Position numbers and translations under genes: made by a program
Shown here: positions 47,101-55,551 of the stretch, piece after piece
Position numbering within the stretch: position 1 is the stretch's first letter
How the letters are laid out: each line of letters opens with the position of its first letter
Assembly (NCBI GenBank): GCA_025084515.1
Contig: JAJAGP010000428.1
Coordinates: 319,135 to 383,134 of the forward strand
Source: Ancistrus triradiatus
Lineage: Eukaryota > Chordata > Actinopteri > Siluriformes > Loricariidae
DNA length: 64,000 bases
Direction: 5' to 3'
The notes under the pieces: model-generated
Told to the model about the DNA's origin: nothing
The model's database searches: none
Seen by the model: the letters and a program-made list of their open reading frames with translations, nothing else

Positions 47101-50100
47101 GGCTTATGAAGTCATGCCAGTTCTGTATGTATAGCTGTTTAGAGCAGACGCTGTCACATGCTTTCACACGCTGCTTTATCAAAATCTGGCTCTAGGTTTA
47201 ATGCAGGGTGTAGCACAGTTTCTTCCTGGGACACAGTGACAATTCTGAATAACATCATGGCTGGGATTTGGTCGGAGGCACGAGCCGAAGGCAAGTGCCG
47301 TAGATAATCACAGCCTTGATGTTATTCGCAATAGCACATGACCTTGATTGCTTACAGTTGTTAAAAACTAAATAAATTGAAGAAGCCCTGAATTTCATAC
47401 TGAATATGCTTGAATACTTTTGGCCTTCTATCAAAAAGGAAGTCCACAACAAGTGAATGCTTGCTCTCCAACTGTAAGAATTCCATACCCTGCTCTAACA
47501 CCATATGCCACAAAAGTCACATAGTCCCTTTTTCTCTGTCCTCTAATGTTCAGGACCACTAGAGCTCAGGTCCTGTTTGGGTGGTGGGTCATTCTCAGCA
47601 CTGCAGTGACACTGATGTGGTGGTGGTGGTGTGTTAGTGTGTGTTTTGTTGATAAGACTGAATCAGAGACAGCAGTGCTGCCGGAGTTTTTAAGCAACAT
47701 GTTCACTCACGGTGCACTCTTGAGATGCATCTTCCATATTCCTAGACCTTGATGTAAAGTCAGAGACAGTAGCTCATCTGTTGTTGCACACTTTGTGTTA
47801 GTCATCCTCTAATTCTTCATCAGGGTTCAGGATGCTGGTGGCTGGACATTATTGGTTGATGGACTATTTTCAGTTCAGCGCTGTCACTGAGGTTTTTAAA
47901 ACCTCCAGCAGCACTGTTGTGTCTGATCCACTCACCTGTGGGGGTCCTGACCATTTAAGAAAAGAGTAAAGGGGACTAACAAAGCATGTAGAGAAACAGA
48001 TGGACTGGAACGTTCTACACTTGAATGGAGGTTTGGGCTGGAAATCGTGTTCTGCTTCTTGATTGGATGCTGTATTCATTCTTTATCAGAGTAGTGTCTC
48101 AGCTCTTGGCGGAGCTTGATGGGTTGCATTCGTCTGGTGACGTCTTTGTGATCGGAGCGACCAACCGGCCAGACTTACTCGACCAGTCGCTGCTCAGACC
48201 TGGCAGGTAAAACTGAACGTTGTTTCTCTTCATATTCATGTTGTTTTCTCCTCTCACACTGAAACCTCTTTGTTTTCTCCCTCAGATTCGATAAGCTGGT
48301 CTACGTTGGGATCAGTGAAGACAGGGACTCCCAGTTACAGATTCTCAAGGCAATATTGAGAAAGTGAGGCACTCCCTTAACCCTCATTTCTTTTCTGTAT
48401 GCCTTTATGGAGCATTTTAAATGTTGTGTATGTCTGCAGGTTTAACGTGGAGCCCAGCGTCAGCCTATCAGAAATCGTGAACCGCTGCCCACCTCAGCTG
48501 ACGGGAGCCGATCTGTATGCGCTCTGCTCTGATGCCATGATGTCTGCTGTTAAGAGGAAGATCTTGCACATCAGTGAAGGTATGACTGGGTCATACTCAT
48601 TCCTAATACGAGTGAGTGGACTGGCAACCTGTCTTGGCTAAGTTCCTGCCTTGCTCCTTGTGCTCCTGGTTAGGGCGCCTCTGTAAAACTTGAACTGGAT
48701 TAACTGGGTATAGAAAATGTAATGAATTATCAGTTTATCGAATGAATGAATCAACTGGTTTGTATACTGTCCCAACTTTTTCTGATTTGGGGTTGTAATG
48801 GATAGTGGACTCTTATTATCTTTTTCTAAGCTGTTCTTTTTTACCCAAAAGGCACATTTGGGTAACATTTGGGTAATTGCTGTGCTATAAAATAAAGTGG
48901 TACCAAGGTAAAGGATGCTCTGTATGTCTCCCGGATGAATTTTGAGTTCCGCCATGTGTTGCCGTAAGCTTGCCACGTTTCATATTCCTGATCTGATTGA
49001 TAGTGAAAGCGATGTCATCCTCGATTAGGTCATTCAGAACAGTGTACACCATGGCTGTTATATATACAGTGGTGCTTAAGTTTGTGAACCCTTTAGAATT
49101 TTCTGTATTTTTGCATAAATATGACCTAAAACATCATCAGATTTTCACACAAGTCCTAAAAGTAGATAAAGAGAACCCAGTTAAACAAATGAGACCAAAA
49201 TATACTTGGTCATTTATTTATTGAGGAACATGATCCAATATTACTTATTAGTGAGTGCCAAAAGTATGTGAACCTTTGCTTTCAGTATCTGGTGTGACCC
49301 CCCTGTGCAGCAACAACTGCAGCTAAACGTTTCCTGTAACTGTTGATCAGTCCTGCACACCGGCTTGGAGGAATTTTAGCCCATTCCTCAGTACAGAACA
49401 GCTTCAGCTCTGGGATGTTGGTGGGTTTCCTCACATTAGCTGCTCGCTTCAGGTCCTTCCACAACATTTCGATTGGATTAAGGTCAGGACTTTGACTTGG
49501 CCATTCCAAAACATGAACTTTATTCTTCTTTAACCATTCTTTGGTAGAACGACTTGTGTGCTTTGGGTCGTTGTTTTGCTGCATGACCCACCTTCTCTTG
49601 AGATTCAATGCATGGACAGAGATGCAGCAAAACAGGCCCAAACCATGATCCTACCACCAAGATGTTTCACAGATGGGATAAGGGTCTTATGCTGGAAGTA
49701 TAATATTTTTCTCTCATTTGTTTAACTGGGTTCTCTTTGTCTACTATTAAGACTTGTGTGAAAATCTGATGATGTTTTAGGTCATATTTATGCAGAAATA
49801 CAGAAAATTCTAAAGGGTTCACAAACTTTCAAGCACCACTGTACAGAAACCATGTTTGTGCTTTGCATTTTGCACTGCAGGTTTGTTTGCTAATGTATGG
49901 CTGATCAGTGGTTTAGAAGTGTTCAGTTTTAATGCATCTCTAAATCGTTCAATTAGCTAGCTGTCCTTCTTTAAAATGCATTTAAAAAGGTTCAACAGGT
50001 CATACAGAGCAAAATGCAAATGTCAAAGCAAAGGCTGCTTCTCACCTTCTGTCTGAAAGAGAGGTGAGGATGTCAGTTATGTTAAATGTCTCTTTGTCGT

Positions 50101-50942
50101 GTCTTAACAGCTCCAGTTAGAAGAGACACTGTGTTGGTTAATTATTTGTATTTATGTTGTCATGTTATTTTTCTTTCATTCATTCATTCCTTTACTAATC
50201 CAGTTCAGGGTAGGGGGGCCCAAGACCTAATCAGCAGAACAGGGCACAAGGCAGGGAACAACCAAGGGCACAAGCACACATGCACTGGGCCACTTTAGAG
50301 ACTCCAGTTGTCCCATTGCATGTCTTTGGACTGTGGGAGGAAATCAGAGAAACCAGAGGAAACCCACACAGACATGAGGAGAACATACAAACTCCACACA
50401 GGCAGCAGCCAGACTGGGACTCGAACCCGTGTCTCTGGAGCTGTATGGCGACAATGCTAAGCACTGCTCCACTGTGCCGTGTCATTTTTGGTTTATTTTC
50501 CTTCTGCTTTTTCCTGGTCACAGTCAAGGGGGACCATCACCTATTCCTGCAAGCCATTGTCTTTCTATCTAAATATGTCAGTTGTGGGCAGTAAATTTTT
50601 GTCTTTCTCTTCACTTTGGGTTCCTCAAAATCTGTGACTTGTCATGTTTGCCAGCAGAAGTGTGCAGAGACTAAAATAAGTTTTATGATAGTTTGTTAGT
50701 CAGTGGCGGATCTATATCCGGTATCAGCCAATACTTGGATCTCTGGTACTCTGGTATCAGGATTGTCTAGACAATGGATAAAACAGGATCATGCTTCTCT
50801 CTCAGGTCTGGAATCAGAAGACATCGGGCTCACACTGTGTGCCGAGGACTTCAGCCAAGCTCTGGAAGCCCTGCAGCCATCTGTATCAGAGCAGGAGCTG
50901 CAGAAGTACAAAGCCATCCAGCAGAAATTTTCCACAAAGTAA
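32943..50942 (+). CDS. PEX6: PEX6, complete, 17 coding exons (1080 aa)
   Basis: PEX6 is the AAA+ ATPase that, with PEX1, pulls ubiquitinated PEX5 from the peroxisome membrane. The exons are 32943-34127, 36652-36821, 36907-36990, 38611-38716, 39861-39997, 40120-40231, 40938-41140, 41881-42067, 42270-42346, 44258-44390, 44828-45033, 46768-46829, 46921-47029, 48090-48206, 48286-48363, 48440-48579 and 50806-50942. They total 3243 nt, all introns are GT-AG and all phases fit. D1 has Walker A GPDGSGKV (575-582) and no acidic Walker B pair (VLLLRNLQ, 630-637). D2 is intact: GPPGTGKT (844-851), FFDELDS with Asp903/Glu904, ATNRPD, and arginine fingers in RPGR (960-963). The start at 32943 has A at -3 and G at +4; an in-frame ATG at 32925 would add six residues. 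Human PEX6 has 980 residues; the excess lies in the N-terminal domains. Confidence 0.95.
34166..35646 (+). mobile_element. Tc1-like transposon, lineage A copy 3 (3' end truncated)
   Basis: Same strand as PEX6. The left end GGTGCTTGAAAGTTTGTGAA is present; the right about 110 bp including the terminal repeat is lost at 35646. A 239-codon frame (34447-35166) carries the helix-turn-helix head (MARTKEISEELRKTIIEAHQ), the first Asp (WMDETKIE), an A-rich expansion encoding lysines after LFD, and GGGSIMVWACFAASGPG. A stop at 35164 (TAA) follows, and the second Asp (QQDNDPKHTS) and later parts continue in other frames. It is inactive. Confidence 0.85.
35795..36005 (+). mobile_element. Tc1-like fragment (lineage D), internally deleted
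   Basis: It begins TACACTCACTTGCCGCTTTA, keeps GCAAATATCTAGTCAGCCAA as in 10170-10195, then a piece equivalent to the catalytic end (CAGTACTGAAATGGCCTCCA). It breaks off without a right end. Confidence 0.6.
36190..36365 (+). repeat. SINE-like repeat (Rep1)
   Basis: It contains a 'catttagctgtcactgttatcc' core, TTGGGATTTGAACCCACAGT and the end 'ctgtgccaccgcagtcc'. It lies in PEX6 intron 1. Confidence 0.65.
36455..36610 (-). repeat. Rep2 SINE fragment, reverse orientation
   Basis: It contains the reverse of the Rep2 middle ('gggccaatttagagcaacc', 'gtgcaaactctacacagg'). It ends about 45 bp before PEX6 exon 2. Confidence 0.5.
37148..37571 (+). mobile_element. Non-autonomous Tc1-like element (terminal motif GCAAAAGTCTTAG), copy 1
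   Basis: About 424 bp in PEX6 intron 3. The left end CAGTACTATGCAAAAGTCTT and the right end AAGACTTTTGCACAGTACC are inverted. The middle retains the phrase GGGAAGGGTAGCAGCCAAGA, shared with the copy at 50983-51758. It has no coding capacity. Confidence 0.75.
37770..37935 (+). repeat. Possible Rep6 tRNA-like copy in PEX6 intron 3
   Basis: It contains 'gacaggccagttatgtctgc' and neighbouring GC-rich blocks similar to 38230-38340 and 52250-52330. This is a weak family assignment. Confidence 0.3.
38130..38340 (+). repeat. tRNA-like repeat (Rep6)
   Basis: It contains 'gcccaggggatgacctccc', ATGTCTGCATGTGATGCCAG and the B-box-like GGGACTCGAATCCAGATCAC. It abuts the Tc1-C copy at 38341. Confidence 0.45.
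38341..38565 (+). mobile_element. Internally deleted Tc1-like element (lineage C), 225 bp
   Basis: It is bounded by TA with ends CAGTCGGGCAAAAAAGTATT and TTTTTTGCCCCACTG. The first 170 bp match the left part of the 1.4-kb relative at 45277-46691; the transposase region is deleted. It lies 45 bp upstream of PEX6 exon 4. Confidence 0.8.
38900..39735 (+). mobile_element. Fold-back MITE with long inverted arms in PEX6 intron 4
   Basis: The left segment TTTGGGACAGTATGGAAAAT and the right segment ATTTTCCATACTGTCCCAA are inverted copies, as are CATTCCTGCATTTCAGGTCT (39053) and AGACCTGAAATGCAGGAATG (39567). The arms extend over about 200 bp each, with a central unpaired part. The terminal phrase CAACCCCAAATCAGAAAAAG belongs to an abundant fish non-autonomous DNA element. 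A fragment of the same end lies at 48766-48798. Confidence 0.8.
40390..40937. other. PEX6: PEX6 intron 6, second part
   Basis: It contains a 'gcaatctgattggctgag' segment near 40650 that resembles an abundant fish MITE, with no clear ends. Nothing else is recognised. Confidence 0.35.
41590..41742 (+). repeat. SINE-like repeat (Rep1), 5'-truncated
   Basis: It lacks the GCATTTAGCAGACG core but has GGTGGGATTTGAACCCTGG and the end CTAGGCTACTACAGTCCC. It lies in PEX6 intron 7. Confidence 0.7.
42607..44154 (-). mobile_element. Tc1-like transposon, lineage B copy 2 (broken)
   Basis: About 1550 bp in PEX6 intron 9, opposite to the gene. The ends are CAGTGGTGTGAAAAAGTGTT (left) and the matching right end next to a TG array. 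An N-terminal frame of 118 codons (43807 to 43451) begins MPRSKEIQKQLRKKVTEIYQ. Middle and C-terminal frames (43429-43139 and 43116-42796) carry GGGSVMVWGCFAALGPG and SPDLNPIEMLW. Frameshifts and a small deletion around 43430-43450 and 43130 separate them, so no intact transposase is encoded. Confidence 0.85.
44152..44184. repeat. (TG)n microsatellite
   Basis: About 16 TG units directly at the right edge of the Tc1-B element and about 70 bp before PEX6 exon 10. Confidence 0.9.
45277..46691 (-). mobile_element. Tc1-like transposon, lineage C (full length, transposase broken)
   Basis: 1415 bp in PEX6 intron 11. The ends are CAGTGAGGCAAAAAAAGTAT and TTTTTTGCCCCACTG, flanked by TA. Minus-strand frames in order are 46262-46056 (NPRTTRRDLMNELQRAGTKI), 46059-45862 (GGGNIMLWSCFSAKGTG) and 45792-45487 (SPDLNPIENVWRELK). 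They lie in different frames with stops, and the first catalytic Asp region is damaged. It is inactive. Confidence 0.85.
47247..47327. repeat. Hairpin-forming MITE-like segment
   Basis: The 17-bp arm at 47247-47263 pairs with 47311-47327 with one mismatch. A second inner inverted pair (GGCAC...GTGCC) lies between. It sits in PEX6 intron 13. Confidence 0.6.
47545..48040. repeat. Rep3 element with inverted arms in PEX6 intron 13
   Basis: The left part carries the reverse of the Rep3 phrase ('cggagtttttaagc', preceded by 'gggtcattctcagcactgcagtgacac'). The right part (47890-48000) carries it forward (CCTCCAGCAGCACTGTTGTG, GTGGGGGTCCTGACCATTTA). It resembles a fold-back DNA element. Confidence 0.6.
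48598..48720 (+). repeat. Rep2 SINE 3' fragment
   Basis: It contains 'ggactggcaacctgtcttgg', 'gttcctgccttgctcc' and 'gggcgcctctg', the 3' half of Rep2. It lies in PEX6 intron 16. Confidence 0.5.
48766..48798 (-). repeat. End fragment of the CAACCCC fold-back MITE
   Basis: The segment 'tactgtcccaactttttctg' followed by 'atttggggttg' is the right terminus of the element described at 38900-39735. Confidence 0.6.
49067..49841 (-). mobile_element. Internally deleted Tc1-like element, lineage A copy 4
   Basis: 775 bp in PEX6 intron 16, with both terminal repeats and flanking TA. A 119-codon minus frame (49641 to 49282) retains the second Asp (MQQNNDPKHTS, with the first D of QDND changed to N) and SPDLNPIEMLWKDLK. 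The N-terminal half is deleted, with the junction near 49698 inside a shared 'gaag/tataa' context. Confidence 0.8.
50160..50490 (-). repeat. Rep2 SINE, reverse orientation, near full length
   Basis: It contains GAGAACATACAAACTCCACA, a B-box-like GGGACTCGAACCCGTGTCTC and the reverse of the head (CTAAGCACTGCTCCACTGTG). It lies in PEX6 intron 16. Confidence 0.75.
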
Positions 50943-50982
50943 CACCACGATCACCATGGAATCTGAAATACAACCCTTTGTT

Positions 50983-51758
50983 CAGTACTAGACAAAAGTC
51001 TTAGGTCACCATTCGGTAAGCGATACCATATTTTTAACAATGGAATAATGACCATTTATAATTATTTCTTAGTCTCTTTATTGGAATCCGAGAAAATACA
51101 GGGAATTTGTATGCCTTATTAAAAAACTGGGAAAAAAAATCTGAAAAGCAGCTTCTACAGTTGTCAGTATTTACTGTGACCTCCCCTTATGCTTGAGCAA
51201 TAGCCACATCTCGCAGCTTCATCGGGATGCCAAGTTGACCCTTCTACAGTCTGAAGAATGGAATGGTCTTTTTGGAAGGGTAGCAGCCAAGAAACAACTT
51301 TTTCAGAAGGGGAATGGGGTGAAAATGCTAAGATGTACTAAAACTCACAGAGTGGAATGAAGATCAGTGGAAAACAGTATTATAGGCTGCATCCCAATTC
51401 AGGGGCTATATCCTTTGGAGGCTGCATTTGAAGACCGATTGCATCATAGTGCTGTCCCACGTTGAAGGCTCTGTCATGTGCAGCCAAGAAATGGGCCCCC
51501 CTTTTCCATGGTAACAAATGATCCAACGGATGGATCCTTCACCAGCCAACATATCCTGAGGTTCATTGCATGCCGGTGATGCAAACAGGAAATCGGCTGA
51601 AGAACAGACCCTCTCATTTCGGTTTGGTCTTCGCCTGTAGCTATAGAGTGATGAAGTTTGAAATTTTTGGGTCCAGTCGACAGTTTGTTACATATGCTTA
51701 TTATACCATTGCTAAAACAACAAACCTAGTGGTGGCCTAAGACTTTTGCATAGCACTG
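50983..51758 (+). mobile_element. Non-autonomous Tc1-like element (GCAAAAGTCTTAG ends), copy 2, with nested insertion
   Basis: It starts 40 bp after the PEX6 stop codon. The left end CAGTACTAGACAAAAGTCTT and right end AAGACTTTTGCATAGCACTG are inverted. It shares GGGAAGGGTAGCAGCCAAGA with copy 1 (37148-37571). It is longer because an unrelated block at 51385-51645 interrupts it. It likely forms part of the PEX6 3' UTR. Confidence 0.75.
51385..51645. mobile_element. Nested insertion inside the copy-2 element
   Basis: The block starting GGCTGCATCCCAATTCAGGG interrupts sequence that is continuous in the 37148-37571 copy. Both junctions show TATA (51381-51384 and 51642-51645), a candidate 4-bp target duplication. 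It has no coding capacity. Confidence 0.6.
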
Positions 51759-52059
51759 TATATCAGGCTTCTTGCTCTAATCTTTTTGAAAACGGAATGT
51801 CAAAATTGAATGTACTGTAATTTCAAACACTAGCCAATAGGAGCGTAAATACTTTCTTATGGACTAACGTATTAAAGGAAGCCAAAATTTTTACCTCTAC
51901 TAGATATATAGTCAGTTCGCCAAGACACACACTGGGGTCTAAAGTTTTTCTGTTCCTGCCCCATGTGGACATGCCCAATTCCCAATTTTGCCACTTGTAA
52001 GACCCCTACACTGTAGGAGTCCTTCATACACTCATTGACGTACAGAAGAACATGATGCT

Positions 52060-52232
52060 GGTCCTTTACATTTACAGCATTTAGCAGATGCCCTTATCCA
52101 GAGCGACTTATAATTGATACAGTCTTACAATCCAAGCAATTGTGGGTTAAGGGTCTTGCTCAAGGCCCCAACAGTGGCAGCTTGGCAGAGGTGGGATTTG
52201 AACCCTGGACCTTATGGTCCATAGTCCAGCCA
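52060..52232 (+). repeat. SINE-like repeat (Rep1)
   Basis: A good copy: GCATTTAGCAGATGCCCTTA, CCAGAGCGACTTATAATTGA and GGTGGGATTTGAACCCTGG. It ends at about 52232 in sequence resembling Rep6. Confidence 0.75.
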
Positions 52233-52533
52233 TGGTCCTGCCTTCCTTCCCTTGAACATGGCCAGTTGTGTCTGTACAGAGCCCAGCCATGCCAGAGGCA
52301 ACACCAAGAATCAAACTCTGGTGCTGCACAGATACTATTTCTCATGTCTGGTGGAGGGAATGTCGGACTATGGTACTCTATCACAGAAACAGCGCCCATT
52401 GCTAACCGATTGGTGCGCTGGCAAAGATGGCAGCTGGTTGTGGGCAGCATATCGTGTTCCTGTGTGGATCCTTTTCTCACTGTAGATTTGGCCACCCAGT
52501 AAAAATGTTTGGCAGCAGCGAGTCTTTTGATAA

Positions 52534-53618
52534 ACTCACCAAGCAACACTTTATTAGGAACACTATAGTGGTACTGGGTTGGGCCTCTCTTTGCTCTCAA
52601 AACAGCATTAATTCTTCGTGGCATGAATTCTACAAGATGTTTGAAACATTCCTTGGAGATTCTGATCCACAGTGACGTGATTGCATCATGCAGTTTCTGC
52701 AGATTTCTCAGGTTCCCTTTTGTGCTACAAATCTCTCGTTCTACCACATCCCAAAGGTGCTCTATTGGTTTCAGATCCAGTGACTGGGAATGCCACTGAA
52801 GAACACTGAACTCACTGCCATGTTCTTGAAACTGGATGAATTTTGCTTTATGATGTGCATTATCATGTTGGAAGTAGCCGTTAGTAGATGGGTAAATTGT
52901 GAGCATGAAGGGATGCACATGGTCAGCAACAATACTCAAACAGTCTGTGGCTTTCAAGCGATGAGTGATTGGTGTTAACGGGCATAAAGTGTGCCAAGGA
53001 ATCATCCCCCACACCATTGGACCACCTCCACCAGCCTAGACTCGACCCACAGCAGGTTGGGTCCATGGATTCATGCCATTGGTACCAAATTCTGACCATT
53101 CATCAGACCAGGCTACATTTTTCCAATCTTTGTCTGTCCAGCTTTTGTGAGCCTGTGCCCACTGGAACCTCTTTTGGAACCTGATGTGGTGTTCTGCTGT
53201 CATAGACCAGCCATCCACCTCAAGATTTGATGTATTTTAAATTCTGAGCTGCTTTTCTGCTCAACAGAATTACCATATGCCTTTCTGTCAACCTGGCCAT
53301 TGTTGACCTCCCTCATCAAGAAGGTGTTTCCTTCCCCCAACATCTGGATATTTATTCTTTATTGCACAGTTCTAAGGACATCCCAGGAGATCAGCAGTTC
53401 TAGAAATACTCAAACCAACTCGTCTGGAACCAGCAACCATGTCACGGTTACTGAGATCACATTTTGACCCATTTCTGATGTAACCATTACCTGAAACTGC
53501 TGGTGCTTATCTACATGATTTTATGCATTTCACTGCTGCCACATGTTGGCTGATAGCTACCTGCATGAACGTGTAGGTGTACCTGTACAAGTGTTCCTAA
53601 GAAGGTGGTGAGTGAGTG
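52534..53618 (-). mobile_element. Tc1-like transposon, lineage D (most complete copy, broken)
   Basis: The ends are ACTCACCAAGCAACACTTTA (left) and a right end GGTGGTGAGTGAGTGTA. A minus frame of 285 codons (53017 to 52160) covers the second half: MVWGMIPWHTL, a QHDNAHHKAK motif (second Asp) and PIEHLWDVVEREI (third acidic motif), then ISKECFKHLVEFMPRRI. It reads on into neighbouring repeat sequence. A 60-codon frame (53218 to 53036) holds WKNVAWSDEWS, the first Asp region, in another frame. It is inactive. Confidence 0.8.
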
Positions 53619-53619
53619 T

Positions 53620-54950
53620 ATGTTAATAAGGCAATAGAACAAAACTAAAACCCACCGACAACAATGCCACAAACCTGTTGACCTTGGTTTCTTATAGTCT
53701 TTTATCTTCAGTGAAAACAAAAGACACTGCAGAGCATCTGCTCTGTTATGCTACCCTCAATAATGCCCACCTCTTCTTTTTTTTGTTTTAGTAATAGCAC
53801 TAATCTTTTGCACCAGATTGTGTTTACAACTTGAATGGAATCCATTCACTGTTTGTATGATACGGAATAAAGGACACCAGGCTTTAAGGGCAGAAGTTCT
53901 GTGGTCATGTGGGTTTACTAGAAATATCAGGTTAAGTCCAGTTAATTCGATGCAAGCAGAATGAACTAAACTGCGTAGTAGCATTAATGTTAATAAACAA
54001 ACACATGCTTGTTTAATTTGCAGGCAGGCTTGGATAGTTATGTGATTACACTTTCTATTAAGTGGTGCTGTAATTTATTTGATGATTTATATAATTTGCT
54101 GTGCAAATGTGTAATATACATGTTGGGAAATATGGGGAAGGTTTCTGATGAATGATGCTCAACTGAAGAACTCATTTAAGAATAATATATAGAATGATGT
54201 GAGTGACGGAATTGATGATTTGGGAAAACTTGGTGTCGGTATGTTGTGATGATGTACTTCTTATAAAGGACAAAAAGACAAACCGGTGTTACCTTGTTTA
54301 TTTGACTTAATTGTTTTGTTTAGAGCCTATAGAGGTGAGAGATTTTTCCAAAATGGAAATCTTGTAGCTAAAAGACAATGTAAACAAAACAGAGTTTAAA
54401 TAAGAAAGGTTTGAAGAGTAAATTCATATTTCTGTATTTCAACTGTTCAAGCTCTTTTATTCAACTCGCAGTGCTTTGTGGCAGTAAACTTGTCCGGGCT
54501 TTGGAACAGGAACCAGACAAGTACTGCTACAAGCTTTTATTATAAATGCTTAAGAAGCAGCAAACTCATAACCAGCCCTTTTTGGTACATTTGTGACAAT
54601 TTCATGGAATTCTGCTGATGATCTTTCATCGGTTTTGTGATTTGAATTTTAAATGGCTGGTCTTTATAGATTCACCTTTGTATAGGCTTCATATAGATTT
54701 CATACTAAACAGTTGATATTGTCAGTATGTTTTGGGTTTAATTCATCTTCAGATCACTCACCTGCACCTTCGTTTCGATTTTTCACACACAATCAAAAAC
54801 TCCGACCAGACATTAAAGCAGTGGAAAGCATTTCTGTTCAACCAAGGAAATGGTGTTGAAATTGAAAGAATCTACAGTCACACTCAGTCTAGTGCTATGA
54901 ACCATTATAGAAGTGTATTTTTAACAGCTGTACAGATGACCGGCAGTGTG
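53620..54950. other. Stretch with no recognised feature
   Basis: AT-rich sequence with no coding frame, repeat family or promoter I can recognise. It may include the 3' ends of neighbouring transcripts. Confidence 0.5.
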
Positions 54951-54951
54951 G

Positions 54952-55519
54952 TTAAGTGTGGACCTCCTTCTTGTCAGAAGGTCTAGACCTCTGTGGAGGG
55001 CACTCCCTTGCTTCCAAGACAAGCTCTGAGCCCTTCTTTGCTTTGCATTGGGTTTCAGTTTGCTGAGACGGCACAGGTCGATAAGGTAGTTCCTCTGTGT
55101 CTTCGGCGATTTCCATTTGTACAGCAGACAGAGCTGTTCCGTGGGTCAGCGCCTCAAGAGAAATGTGACAGATGACTGCAAGTTCTGGAAAAAAATGAAG
55201 GATTTGTTATCTTTCCTCTTATAAACACTTGCAATCTTGGTTAAGAATCCTATCCTAAATTTAGTGCAATGTCAGTACTTCTTTTAAATCATCATCGTTA
55301 AAGATATTTTTTAGTTTCCTGCTCTGTATTCATTGGTAAAGATTGAAAATGTTCAGAAAATGCCTTGATTTGATACTATTGGCTGATGTGTTACACTCGA
55401 AATACAAAGTACAGTAATATGAAAATACAAGTATGCACTGTTTAACATCCATCATATATGTACATATACACACATATATGTGTGTATGTATGTGTGTATA
55501 TATGTATGTGTGTATATAT

Positions 55520-55551
<32 letters not shown>

